A stretch of DNA of 64,000 nt from Gluconacetobacter tumulicola (GCF_014174215.1 NZ_JABEQL010000013.1:1-64000); one strand, 5' to 3'; positions 37,937 to 46,797 are shown, numbered from the stretch's first letter. Numbers and translations: made by a program. Notes: generated by a model not told the origin, from the letters alone.

Positions 37937-37958
37937 ACTGTCGCAAAGCTGAGACAGT
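37937..37958. promoter_or_regulatory. Inverted repeat upstream of the PQQ dehydrogenase
   Basis: ACTGTC-10-GACAGT is a perfect inverted repeat about 165 bases upstream of the dehydrogenase start. The TGTC/GACA arms resemble sites used by AcoR/Fis-type activators, making the adjacent Fis-type regulator the obvious candidate. Binding is inferred. Confidence 0.45.
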
Positions 37959-38070
37959 CCTATCCAGCCGGGGAACGAGCCGGGCCGGGGCCATGGGGCC
38001 GTTCCCCCTGCCCCTTCATATGATGTATGCGGGAAATGATGTATGCGGGGGCTGTATCGTGATCGATATG

Positions 38071-38080
38071 CCCCCCCCCC
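38071..38080 (+). repeat. C10 homopolymer before the antiporter start
   Basis: Ten consecutive C residues follow an ATG at 38068-38070 and end 16 bases before the chosen antiporter start at 38096. With ten Cs the upstream ATG is out of frame; with nine it would be in frame with the antiporter. Confidence 0.6.
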
Positions 38081-38095
38081 TTGCGGATCGCCCCC

Positions 38096-39676
38096 ATGTC
38101 CGATGTCGCCCGCTATGAGTATTTCCTGTTCCTGCTGCTGGTGATCCTGGCGTTGGAGCGGCTGGCGCGGCGGCTGGCGCTGCCGCCGGCGGCCGCCTTC
38201 ATCCTGGGCGGCACGGGGCTGGCCCTGCTGCCGGGCACGCCGGAGCTGACGCTGGACCCCGACCTGGTCATGGTCGTGTTTCTGCCGCCCCTGCTGATGA
38301 GCAGCGCGTGGTTTACGGCGTGGCATGAATTCCGCCGCAACCTGCGGGGCATTCTGGCGCTGGCGGTCGGCACCACTTTGTTCACCACGCTGGCGGTGGG
38401 CATTGCCGCGCGGCTGGCGGTGCCGTCGCTGCCCTGGGCGGTGTGCTTCACGCTGGGGGCCATCGTCTCGCCGCCCGATGCGGTGGCGGCCGAGGCGGCG
38501 ATGGAGCGGTTGAACCTGCCGGGGCGGATCACCTCGCTGCTGCTGGGGGAGAGCCTGCTGAACGATGCCACCGGGCTGGTGCTGTTCCGCTTTGCGCTGG
38601 CGGCGGCGCTGACCGGGCTGTTCGACCCGATGGCGGCGGTGGGAGCGTTCTGTCTTGTTTCGGTGGGCGGGGTGGCGATCGGGGTCGTGCTGGGGTGGGG
38701 CGGGCTGTTCCTGATCCGCCGGTTGCGGGACAGCGACCTGATCATTACCGCGACCGTGCTGCTGGCGGCGGCGTCTTATATCGGGGCCGACCGGCTGCAT
38801 GTCTCGGGCGTGCTGGCGACCGTGACCACCGGGCTGATGCTGGGGTGGAACCAGCATGCCGATTTCAGCGCCGGCACGCGCGTGCGGGCGCAGGCGTTCT
38901 GGAAGGTGATGGTGTTTCTGCTGCAATCGGTGCTGTTCATCCTGATCGGCCTGTCGCTGCGCGGGGTGCTGCATCGGCTGGAGGGCACGGCGGACCTGTT
39001 GCACCGGCTGGTGATTCCGATTGCCGCCATTCTGGCGACCATGATCGTCTCGCGCTTCGTGTGGCTGTTCGGCACCGATGCCGTGCGGGCGGTGCTGCGG
39101 CGCTGGTGGCCGCGCAAGTTCGCGACCCCTTCCCTGCCCGAGACGATTGTCATGGCGTGGTCGGGGATGCGCGGTGTCGTCACGCTGGCGGCGGCGCTGT
39201 CGCTGCCCGAGGCCCTGCCCGGCCGTGATCTGGCGCTCTGCTGTGCCTTCGCGGCCATTCTGGTGACGGTGCTGTTGCAGGGGATCACGCTGGAGCCGCT
39301 GGTGCGGGCGCTGAAACTGACCGATGACGACGCGGCGCGTATCCAGAGCGACGAAAACGCGGCCTGGGTGCGGGTGGCGGAAGCTCAACTTCGGACGATC
39401 GAACAGGCTTCCCGCCAGCCCGACGGCACGGAACGCCACCCTCGGCTGCTGGAACAATATCGCCATCGCCTGCGTGTGACCCGCGAATATGCGCAGGACA
39501 TGCCGATCCACCGGCCGGAGGAGATCGCGCATTATCAGGCGGTGCTGGCGGCCATTCAGGCGGCCCGCGCCGAGATCCTGGCATCGTATCATCATGGGCA
39601 GATCCATGACCATGTGCTGCGGGAGATGGAGCAGGATCTGGATATGCAGGAGATTGCGGCGGAGACGCGGTTGTAG
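38096..39676 (+). CDS. Na+/H+ antiporter, CPA1 family
   Basis: 526 residues from MSDVARYEYF. About 12 membrane segments with CPA1 signatures: GAIVSPPDAVAAEAAMERL, ESLLNDATGLVLFRFALA (the ND pair) and a C-terminal MAWSGMRGVVTLAAALSLPE. A cytosolic tail of about 120 residues with helical character follows. It exchanges monovalent cations for protons at the inner membrane, plausible for an acid-producing organism. A C10 tract and an alternative ATG immediately precede the start. Confidence 0.94.
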   Translation: MSDVARYEYFLFLLLVILALERLARRLALPPAAAFILGGTGLALLPGTPELTLDPDLVMVVFLPPLLMSSAWFTAWHEFRRNLRGILALAVGTTLFTTLAVGIAARLAVPSLPWAVCFTLGAIVSPPDAVAAEAAMERLNLPGRITSLLLGESLLNDATGLVLFRFALAAALTGLFDPMAAVGAFCLVSVGGVAIGVVLGWGGLFLIRRLRDSDLIITATVLLAAASYIGADRLHVSGVLATVTTGLMLGWNQHADFSAGTRVRAQAFWKVMVFLLQSVLFILIGLSLRGVLHRLEGTADLLHRLVIPIAAILATMIVSRFVWLFGTDAVRAVLRRWWPRKFATPSLPETIVMAWSGMRGVVTLAAALSLPEALPGRDLALCCAFAAILVTVLLQGITLEPLVRALKLTDDDAARIQSDENAAWVRVAEAQLRTIEQASRQPDGTERHPRLLEQYRHRLRVTREYAQDMPIHRPEEIAHYQAVLAAIQAARAEILASYHHGQIHDHVLREMEQDLDMQEIAAETRL

Positions 39677-39750
39677 CGTTGTGGAGATAGGCTGTTGGGG
39701 CGTGGGGGTGCCCCGATTTGTCGATTGCCCTCCGCATGTGTGTACATGAT

Positions 39751-40047
39751 ATGGTAACACGCGCGGAGGGACATATCAGCGAACAACGTTCGGAAAATGC
39801 ACAGATCCCGCAGAAAGTGGGCGTGCGGGAGTTTCGTGGGAACCTGACCGCCTATCTTCGTCAGGTCAGGCAGGGAGCCACGATCCTGGTGACGTCCCAT
39901 GATCAGGTCATGGCGGAACTCCGCCCCCCGGCACCGTCTTATCGTCCCCGTCGCCAACCCGGAGCGCTTCGTGGCCGGATCAGGATCAGTGACGATTTCG
40001 ATCGGACGCCGCAGGACGTTCTCGACAGTTTGGACCGCGATCTGTGA
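39751..40047 (+). CDS. Type II antitoxin, Phd/YefM family
   Basis: 98 residues from an ATG at 39751; alternative starts lie close by. The Phd/YefM fold is at about 22-60 (VGVREFRGNLTAYLRQVRQG, ATILVTSHDQVMAEL), with a C-terminal toxin-binding tail (ISDDFDRTPQDVLDSLDRDL). Its TGA overlaps the GTG of the PIN gene (GTGA). The antitoxin looks intact although the toxin is truncated. Confidence 0.9.
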   Translation: MVTRAEGHISEQRSENAQIPQKVGVREFRGNLTAYLRQVRQGATILVTSHDQVMAELRPPAPSYRPRRQPGALRGRIRISDDFDRTPQDVLDSLDRDL

Positions 40048-40232
40048 AAGTTCTGCTGGATACGCATGCCCTGCTCTGGTGGCTCTCGGACTCCGGCAGG
40101 CTGGGTGGCAAGGGCAGAGAGATCATTGCGGACCCGGCGCACGATATTCTGGTCAGCATCGTCTCCCTGTCGGAGATCGCGGTCAAAATCCGCATTGGCA
40201 AGCTGGATGCCGATGCATCCCGGTGCGCCTGA
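40044..40232 (+). pseudogene. Truncated PIN-domain (VapC-like) toxin
   Basis: 62 residues from a GTG: MKVLLDTHALLWWLSDSGRL, with the first acidic residue of the PIN site, then VSIVSLSEIAVKIRIGKLDA, then divergence and a stop. Toxins of this family are about 125-130 residues with further acidic residues in the second half, which is missing. The break is 14 bases from the end of the next SDR gene, pointing to a deletion junction. Confidence 0.85.
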
Positions 40233-40245
40233 CGCGCCGTCACCG

Positions 40246-40992
40246 TCACAGTTTGGAACCACCGTCGGCCCGGATGACGTCCCCCGTGACCCAACGGGCA
40301 TCATCACCCGCAAGGAACACGATCACCCCGGCAATGTCCTCCGGCGTCGCCACACGCTTGATCGCCTGGATACCCAGCGTGAATTCCCGACCTTCGTTCG
40401 TTTCGACGAAACGCGACATATCAGTGGCGACGACACCCGGCGCGACCGCGTTCACGCGGATGCCACGCAAGCCCAGCTCCGCTGCGAAATGGGTCACCAA
40501 TGTTGAGATCGCACCCTTCGAGGCGGCATAGGCTGACAGTTCGCCAACGGTCGTGCGGGTCGCCAGCGACGAGGTGAGAATGATGCTGCTTCCAGCACTC
40601 ATAATGGGCGATAACTGCTGTACCAGAAAGAATGGTGCTTTGACGTTTACGGAAAACATGTCGTCGAAGTCTTCAACTGTCGTATCTTCGAGACGGGCCG
40701 GGCGCGCAATTCCGGCATTGGCGACGAGAATATCGAGTTTGCCGGAAAAAATCTCACGAGCGCGTTCGGATAAGTCGAAAGTTCCTTGAATATCGCGCAA
40801 GTCAGCCGGAATGGCATGGGCCTTCCCACCGTTGCCTATGATCTCCGCGACTACGGCATGTGCTGCCTGCCCGCTTGAACTGTAGTGGACCAGCACCTCG
40901 GCGCCGGCAGATGCGAGAGCGAGCGCCGTCGCGCGGCCCATGCCACGGGACGCGCCCGTGACCAAGGCTTTCCTGCCATGAAGTTGAGCCAT
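40246..40992 (-). CDS. Short-chain dehydrogenase/reductase (FabG-like)
   Basis: 248 residues from MAQLHGRKALVTGASRGMGR, preceded by AAGGAAGAA. Full classical motif set: GASRGMGRA, NAGIARPA, Ser in ILTSSLA and YAASKGAISTL, and the C-terminal WVTGDVIRADGGSKL. It reduces or oxidises a carbonyl/alcohol with NAD(P)(H). A MoaF-like gene lies directly upstream on the same strand, with a LysR gene diverging beyond, indicating a small regulated operon. Confidence 0.94.
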   Translation of the reverse strand: MAQLHGRKALVTGASRGMGRATALALASAGAEVLVHYSSSGQAAHAVVAEIIGNGGKAHAIPADLRDIQGTFDLSERAREIFSGKLDILVANAGIARPARLEDTTVEDFDDMFSVNVKAPFFLVQQLSPIMSAGSSIILTSSLATRTTVGELSAYAASKGAISTLVTHFAAELGLRGIRVNAVAPGVVATDMSRFVETNEGREFTLGIQAIKRVATPEDIAGVIVFLAGDDARWVTGDVIRADGGSKL

Positions 40993-41015
40993 GGTGTTCT
41001 TCCTTGCGTTGTTTC

Positions 41016-41336
41016 TTACTCTGAGATCGTGCCGGACATGACGTAGAAGCTGCCGTCCATCATCGTGTAGAAGGAACGGGTGGTCTTCGCTTCGAAGTTG
41101 TCGCAATGGACAACGGTGGATTTGTCTTCTTCCTGCCAGGAGAGCAGATACGATCCTCCCTCCAGAGCCGTCCATTGGAAAGGCACCGTCATTTTGGCGC
41201 CTGTCTGCGGGCCCTCGAGGAATTCAGCGGTAACGTTTGTGCCGTCGTCGGCATAGGTGTTCCGAAAGACGAGGCCTTCGCCGTAATTCACGACGAACGA
41301 GCGTCCGGAGTAGGGAAATAAGTCGGTCTGGTTCAT
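41016..41336 (-). CDS. MoaF-like small protein
   Basis: 106 residues from MNQTDLFPYSGRSFVVNYGE. It reads as a small lipocalin-like beta-barrel: GLVFRNTYADDGTNVTAEFL, FQWTALEGGSYLLSWQEED and SFYTMMDGSFYVMSGTI. This matches MoaF-type domains, which often accompany SDR genes under LysR control. The ligand is unknown. It is upstream of and probably co-transcribed with the SDR. Confidence 0.82.
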   Translation of the reverse strand: MNQTDLFPYSGRSFVVNYGEGLVFRNTYADDGTNVTAEFLEGPQTGAKMTVPFQWTALEGGSYLLSWQEEDKSTVVHCDNFEAKTTRSFYTMMDGSFYVMSGTISE

Positions 41337-41450
41337 GCCATTCCTGGGAAGCTGCTGGTGAATGTTATTGAGGCGCATCACGCGACGTCGCCACATGCGA
41401 CAGGATAGGCATTGTTTCAGAGCCGAAAAACAGGCTCTGGTTCCGATCAG

Positions 41451-41480
41451 ATCGGACGTTTACGTCCGCAATCGTCCGAT
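41451..41480. promoter_or_regulatory. LysR operator between lysR and moaF-like/SDR operon
   Basis: ATCGGA at 41451 and TCCGAT ending at 41480 flank the perfect palindrome CGGACGT-TT-ACGTCCG core (41453-41468). It sits just before the lysR start and in the promoter area of the divergent operon, which is standard LysR architecture. Confidence 0.65.
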
Positions 41481-41493
41481 TTAAGATCGGAAA

Positions 41494-42384
41494 ATGGACA
41501 ATCTCTCTGGCATTTCGGCGTTCGTCTCTGCAGCGGAGACCCTGAGTTTCGTGGAGGCTGGCCGCCTGCTTGGTGTTTCCGCGTCGGCAATCGGAAAAAC
41601 GATTGCCCGTCTTGAAGCGCGACTGGATGCACGCCTGTTCCACCGCAACACCCGGAGCATGAAACTGACGGCGGAGGGGACGCTCTTCCTTCAACGGTGT
41701 CATCGCATTCTGGGAGAACTGGATGCTGCCGAGCAGGAGCTGAGCGATATACGGGCTGCGCCAAAAGGAAAGCTACGCGTGAGCCTTCCGGCGATCGGCA
41801 CGCTGCTGTTGCCTGCGCTCTCGGAATTCATCCAGCGCTACCCCGACGTTGAACTCGACATCGACTTTTCGGATCGGAAAGTGGATCTGATCGACGAAGG
41901 CTTCGATGCGGCAGTCCGCATTGGCGAAACGGATGACACGCGATTGCTCAGCCGCCGGCTCGGTGTCTTTCATCGCAACCTCGTCGCATCACCCGGTTAT
42001 TTAAAGAAGACGGGACGACCAAAAAGCGCGACAGAGCTACTGCGCCATACGTGCCTGCTCTACCGATTTCCCACGACTGGAAAGATCGAATCATGGCCGG
42101 TCCCAGGGTGGGAGCGTATCTTGGGCAGCGGGCAGCTATCGACCGTCAGTTGTAACTCGATCGAGACGCTCACGTATTTTGCTCTTCAAGGACAAGGAGT
42201 TGCTTGCTTGCCCGATTTTGAGGTGAAGTCGGCCCTCGCTGATAATAAGCTGGAGCGACTTCTGGTCACAGAGACTTCCATGCCCCGTGCCATGACGATT
42301 TTATGGCCGACCAGCAAACAACTCGCGCCTAAGCTGCGCGCCTTTATTGATCTCCTGACCTCACGGCTTTCATTGAAGCAGTAG
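41494..42384 (+). CDS. LysR family transcriptional regulator
   Basis: 296 residues. The N-terminal winged helix (FVSAAETLSFVEAGRLLGVS, ASAIGKTIARLEARLDARLF) is followed by a substrate-binding-like domain typical of the AaeR/DsdC-like LTTR group (GKLRVSLPAIGTLLLPALSE, DAAVRIGETDDTRLLSRRLG). It is divergent from the moaF-like/SDR pair, which it probably activates in response to an aldehyde or quinone-like effector; that effector is speculation. Confidence 0.94.
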   Translation: MDNLSGISAFVSAAETLSFVEAGRLLGVSASAIGKTIARLEARLDARLFHRNTRSMKLTAEGTLFLQRCHRILGELDAAEQELSDIRAAPKGKLRVSLPAIGTLLLPALSEFIQRYPDVELDIDFSDRKVDLIDEGFDAAVRIGETDDTRLLSRRLGVFHRNLVASPGYLKKTGRPKSATELLRHTCLLYRFPTTGKIESWPVPGWERILGSGQLSTVSCNSIETLTYFALQGQGVACLPDFEVKSALADNKLERLLVTETSMPRAMTILWPTSKQLAPKLRAFIDLLTSRLSLKQ

Positions 42385-42563
42385 CGACTTCACTCAGCAC
42401 GCGCGCCGTGAACCTGATCGCGCGACCTGACAGGTTCTTCCGCTATCATGACGTCCGCTTATCGCTTTCGGAACCGATTAGCGGACTGACCGGAATCCTG
42501 AAGAGTTTCGGGCGCCGCGAGACGTACGAAAGTCGGGGAGGACCGAACCCGCGACACGGAGAC

Positions 42564-43472
42564 TCAGTTATGGGGAATTTGCAACAGGCGCTGCCCTGAG
42601 GCGCCCCTGAGCGGGGTCACGTGACGGCATTCGTGGCGCGGCGAAGGGCTTTTCCCGCTGATCTTATGCATAGGAGTGACAGGATCGTCAGTGCCAAGTG
42701 CACGCTTTCTGCCGCTTTTTCGCGTTTTGCGTAAGCCTGTCGGTTTGCCGGAACGAGGCGGTTCCGGCATGCGTCTTGTCATGCTGTCGTCTCTGCGGGC
42801 TACCATGTCTTCGGGTTCTCCCAGGCGGCCGAGAGGGATACGGTCTTCGACACGCTTGACGAAGGCCCCGTCCTTTACGGCGTCCTTGGTCATGCCTGTG
42901 CGGGTCACGGATGGGCAGATGGCGTTTATGCGCACGCCCGTGCGCCCGTGGTCCATGGCCATGACGCGCGTGAGATTGACGACGCCGCCCTTCGCCACAT
43001 CGTAATAGGCCGTATTCCAGTCCCCGCGCATTCCTGAGACGGAGGCGACGTTGACGATGTTGCCGACCGAGTTGATGAGCATCGAGAGGAATGTGCGGCT
43101 GACGTCGATCGTGCCGTTCAGGATCGTGGCGCAGACGATGTTCCACGATTGCGGATCGCAATCCAGCACCGTGCCCATTGCCGTTACGCCGGCATTGTTC
43201 ACCAGTACGTCCCGCGTGCCGAAATGACGGCGGGTCAGGCCCAGCAGCGTCCTGACCTGGGCGGGAATCGAAATGTCCGTCAGGGAGGGGATGGCCCGTT
43301 TCGGGTCCAGGCCGGTCATGACGGCATCGAGGGCCTTGGCATCGCGGTCCACGAGGATGACGCTGGCGCCCTCTTGCAGAAAACGCAATGACGTTGCGCG
43401 ACCGATACCCTAAGCGGCCCCGGTTACGATCACCTTTCGGTCCTTGAAGCGAGACAATCTGTCCAGCGCCAT
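42564..43472 (-). pseudogene. Short-chain dehydrogenase pseudogene (nonsense codon, 3' disrupted)
   Basis: The frame starts MALDRLSRFKDRKVIVTGAA, then an in-frame TAG at 43410-43412 sits inside the glycine-rich motif, followed by GIGRATS. The rest is well conserved: VLVNNAGVTAMG, IVNVASVSGM, YYDVAKGGVVNLTRVMA. After LGEPEDMVA (near 42798) the family pattern ends and the frame continues through unrelated sequence for about 78 codons. Both the internal stop and the lost C-terminus argue it is dead. A TTG start after the stop would give a protein lacking the cofactor motif. Confidence 0.88.
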
Positions 43473-44277
43473 GATGTCTTCCCTCTGTTCCGTCAATTCA
43501 GAGTGGCCACGCGCCAAGAGCGCATGCGCCTGAACGTCGCGGATTTCATGCCAGACCCGAAAGGCGCCGAACCCGGACAATTGCGGCGTGCCGCAGGAAT
43601 CTCAACGCGCAATATGTTAACAAGTTCCCACTGATCGCGCAGAATTGCCGGAATCTTCCAAACTGGATTATCGAGAATGGCGGCAAGGCTTGCGACGTTG
43701 AGCATGCCGCGTACGATCATCCGATGATTATCAGATATGGAAGATCGACGCTGATGACGAACCGATTATGCGGCAGGCTCGCCCCCTACGGGCGATTCGG
43801 GATGAGACGGAAATCACAAGTTCATGAGAATAACAGATGAAATGTCCTCTGAGCCTGTTTAAAAATGCACAGCGAATTGGTATCCGTGCATTTTTAAACA
43901 GTCTTCCAGAAACGCCCAGGCAGGAACCAGAATGAAGGCACCCATGGCAGCCGGCATTCAACGACCCGCAGCACCTTCATGGCGGATCATCCCCCACACC
44001 GGCTCAGATTTTTCCATTCATTCTCTATTTGCAATTAATACACAATATCATTTTCCATTCCAAATCACGGTTTTTTTATTATACCGCTCGTCTGGAAATA
44101 AAATATTTACAAATGCGCGGGGACAAGTCTCAAATTCTTATCAAGAAAAAAGATACGGACTCGGAACATGTCCGAACGCGGACAATCATCTTCGGGATAT
44201 AAAGAGAACAACAAGCAGAGCCTGAGCTCTGGCCCATCATGTGCGGGCCGCGATGGCTTCGCGCGGAGACGTTCACC
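43473..44277. other. 805-base intergenic region before the FAD dehydrogenase operon
   Basis: Contains the strong inverted repeat at 43855-43901, an AT-rich patch at about 44000-44160, and a GTCCG/CGGAC inverted pair near 44170-44183 that may serve the downstream operon. Two minus-strand frames of 75-76 codons (43493-43720 and 43731-43961) show no recognisable family and are not called. Confidence 0.5.
43855..43901. repeat. Perfect 16-base inverted repeat (hairpin)
   Basis: CTGTTTAAAAATGCAC is repeated as its exact reverse complement after a 15-base loop. It is AT-rich and not adjacent to any called gene end. It could be a terminator, a transposon-end relic or an operator. Confidence 0.75.
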
Positions 44278-45003
44278 ATGCCCATTGATAAATTCAGGAA
44301 CCGTCGGACATTCCTCCGACAGGCCATTTCCGTTGTACCGAGCGTGACGTTCATCGGCAGCGCTTCCGAACTTCTGACCGCGAATGGGGCGCGGGCCGCA
44401 CCGACCGAACAGCCTTCCGTTCCATACCAGCCGACCTTTTTCACATCCGCCGAATGGACGTTCCTCAACGCGGCGACCGACCGGCTCATACCGTCGAACG
44501 AGGATGGACCGGGCGCCGTCGAACTCGGCGTTCCCGAGTTTATCGACCGGCAGATGGAAAGCGGCTACGGGCATGGTGAATTCTGGTACCTGAGCGGGCC
44601 GTTCGTGACGGATGTCGATCCCACGCTTGGCTACCAGCTTCAATACACGCCACGGGCGTTCTACCGGGCGGCGATCGCCGACATCGACCAGGTCTGCACC
44701 GAGGCGCATGGCCACCCCTTTCACGCGCTGAATGCAACCACGCAGGATGACGTGCTGACATCGCTTCAGAAAGGCACGCTCGCATTGCCCCACATCGCGA
44801 AGCCGGCCGAATTCTTTATTCAGCTTCTGGCGAATACCAAGGAGGGCTACTTCGCCGATCCGATGTATGGCGGCAACAAACATATGGGAAGCTGGAAGAT
44901 GATCGGCTTTCCGGGGGCGCGTGCCGATTTTGCCGACTGGATGCAGCAGCCGGGGAAAGTCTATCCACTGGGTCCGGTTTCCATTCTTGGCGAGAGGGCA
45001 TAA
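44278..45003 (+). CDS. FAD-dependent dehydrogenase small subunit (gluconate 2-DH subunit 3 family)
   Basis: 241 residues from MPIDKFRNRRTFLRQ, which starts a twin-arginine-type signal (NRRTFLRQAISVVPSVTFIG). The gluconate 2-dehydrogenase subunit 3 domain follows (FFTSAEWTFLNAATDRLIPS, ending GFPGARADFADWM). It escorts the FAD subunit across the membrane folded and stabilises it. It is first of a three-gene operon; the large subunit GTG starts five bases after its stop. Confidence 0.93.
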   Translation: MPIDKFRNRRTFLRQAISVVPSVTFIGSASELLTANGARAAPTEQPSVPYQPTFFTSAEWTFLNAATDRLIPSNEDGPGAVELGVPEFIDRQMESGYGHGEFWYLSGPFVTDVDPTLGYQLQYTPRAFYRAAIADIDQVCTEAHGHPFHALNATTQDDVLTSLQKGTLALPHIAKPAEFFIQLLANTKEGYFADPMYGGNKHMGSWKMIGFPGARADFADWMQQPGKVYPLGPVSILGERA

Positions 45004-45007
45004 TCCC

Positions 45008-46786
45008 GTGGCCACAACACTGAAATCCGTCGATGCCGTGGTGATCGGGCTGGGCTGGACCGGATCGATCCTGAGCATGGAGCTTGCGAACGCCGGCCTG
45101 CATGTCGTGGCGCTGGAGCGCGGCGCCTATCGCGACACCTCACCCAACTGGAGCTACCCCAAGGCCGCCGACGAGCTGAAATACGGCATTCGCGGCGACC
45201 TGTTCCAGCGCCTGTCGAAGGACACCGTCTCGATCCGCCATTCCACCGATGGCGTGGCCGTTCCTTATCGTCAGCTCAACGCGTTCCTGCTGCCCGACAA
45301 TGTGGGCGGCGCGGGCGTTCACTGGAATGGCCAGCATTATCGCCCTTCGCCCGAGGACCTCAAATTCCTCAGCCATAACGTCGAACGCTACGGTGCGAAA
45401 TTTCTTCCTGAAGACATGACGATTCAGGATTACGACGTGACGTACGACGAGCTTGAGCCGTATCTGGACGAATTCGAGCGCCTGTGCGGCACCTCGGGCC
45501 AGGCCGGCAACATTCGCGGGACGTTGCAGCCCGGCGGCAACCCGTTCGAGGGGCCGCGCTCGCGTGGCTACCCCACGCCGGCGCTGCCCGATACCGAAGG
45601 GGCGCTTCGTTTTGCAAAGGCGGCCAGGGAGCTGGGCTATTCTCCCTTTCCCCAGCCTTCCGCCAACTGTTCGCAGCCCTGGACCAACCAGTACGGCGTC
45701 CGGCTGGGTCCGTGCAATCTGTGCGGATATTGCGAACGCTACGGGTGCTATCTCTACTCCAAGGCCTCTCCGCAGACGACGATCCTGCCGGCCCTGATGC
45801 AGAAATCCAATTTCGAGATGCGTACGCACAGTACGGTCACGAAAATCAATCTTTCGCCCGATGGCAAGCGCGCAACGGGTGTGACCTATGTCGATGCCGC
45901 GGGGCAGGAGTTCATCCAGCCGGCGGATCTGGTCATCCTCTCTTCGTTCCAGATCAACAATGTCCGGCTCATGCTGCTGTCGGGTATCGGCACGCCCTAT
46001 GACCCCAGAACCGGCGAAGGGGTGATCGGCAAGAATTTCGCCTACCAGATGATGAGCGAATCCGCCCTGTTCTTCGACAAGGACGTGGCGATCAACCCCT
46101 TCATCGGCGCCGGCTCCGGCGGGCAGCAGATCATCGACGAATTCAATGCCGACCATTTCGACCATGCTCCCCATGGTTTCATCGGCGGTGGCTACATTCT
46201 GGGGGGGACCACGGGCGGGCGGCCGCTCCAGCAGCTCAACGTGCCGGCAGGCACGCCGATGTGGGGGGCGGCGTGGAAGAAGGCGGCGAAGGAGAACTAT
46301 CTGCACACCAGCCGTGTACAGACGCACTCTTCGGTGATGGCCTATCGCGGCGCATATGTCGACCTCGATCCGACCTATCGCAATGCGCTGGGCATGCCGC
46401 TGGCACGCATCACGTTCGACTGGCACGAAAACGAATACAGGATGACCCGTTTCGTGACCGACCGTGCGCTTGAGATCGTCGAGAAGATGAACCCGAAATC
46501 GCACACGCTCACCATGCGCAAGGCTGGAGACCATTTCAATACGCGGCAGTATCAGACAACGCATATTACCGGCGGCGTCATCACCGGGGCAGATCCCCGC
46601 ACCAGCGCGGTCAACCGCTATTGCCAGAGCTGGGACGTGCCGAACCTGTTCGTGTTCGGGGCATCCGCCTTTCCGCAGAATTTCGGGTACAACCCGACGG
46701 GCCTTATCGGTGGGCTGACCTTCATGGGTGCCCATGCCATCCGGGAGCGGTATCTCAAGGCACCCGGCCCGCTGGTTCCGGTCTGA
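45008..46786 (+). CDS. FAD-dependent dehydrogenase large subunit (GMC oxidoreductase)
   Basis: 592 residues from a GTG directly after the small-subunit stop. The FAD-binding motif is VVIGLGWTGSILSMELANAG. A Cys-rich stretch, LGPCNLCGYCERYGCYLYSK, has the CxxCGYCxxxGC spacing reported for iron-sulfur-containing flavoprotein dehydrogenases. The C-terminal GMC block is THITGGVITGADPRTSAVNR. It oxidises gluconate, a 2-keto acid or a polyol in the periplasm. The substrate cannot be fixed from sequence alone; it lacks its own signal and relies on the small subunit. Confidence 0.94.
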   Translation: MATTLKSVDAVVIGLGWTGSILSMELANAGLHVVALERGAYRDTSPNWSYPKAADELKYGIRGDLFQRLSKDTVSIRHSTDGVAVPYRQLNAFLLPDNVGGAGVHWNGQHYRPSPEDLKFLSHNVERYGAKFLPEDMTIQDYDVTYDELEPYLDEFERLCGTSGQAGNIRGTLQPGGNPFEGPRSRGYPTPALPDTEGALRFAKAARELGYSPFPQPSANCSQPWTNQYGVRLGPCNLCGYCERYGCYLYSKASPQTTILPALMQKSNFEMRTHSTVTKINLSPDGKRATGVTYVDAAGQEFIQPADLVILSSFQINNVRLMLLSGIGTPYDPRTGEGVIGKNFAYQMMSESALFFDKDVAINPFIGAGSGGQQIIDEFNADHFDHAPHGFIGGGYILGGTTGGRPLQQLNVPAGTPMWGAAWKKAAKENYLHTSRVQTHSSVMAYRGAYVDLDPTYRNALGMPLARITFDWHENEYRMTRFVTDRALEIVEKMNPKSHTLTMRKAGDHFNTRQYQTTHITGGVITGADPRTSAVNRYCQSWDVPNLFVFGASAFPQNFGYNPTGLIGGLTFMGAHAIRERYLKAPGPLVPV

Positions 46787-46797
46787 GGTATCGTGCC

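Larger units (their letters stand above)
37773..38095. other. Promoter region between PQQ dehydrogenase and antiporter genes
   Basis: A 323-base divergent intergenic region. It contains the ACTGTC/GACAGT inverted repeat at 37937-37958 and the C10 tract at 38071-38080, but no gene. Confidence 0.5.

Noticed and set aside
38041-39676. The antiporter region as part of the PQQ dehydrogenase operon
   Set aside because: The genes are divergent, separated by 323 bases, and share no regulatory feature that I can see.
42500-42600. A stretch reading GGAGGACCGAACCCGCGACAC that recalls the 3' half of a tRNA on the minus strand
   Set aside because: The T-stem does not pair properly and no D-arm, anticodon stem or acceptor partner can be found, so I do not call a tRNA or attachment site.
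43493-43961. Two minus-strand frames of 75-76 codons between the SDR pseudogene and the FAD dehydrogenase operon
   Set aside because: No convincing ribosome binding sites, no recognisable family and high Arg/Ser content; probably chance.
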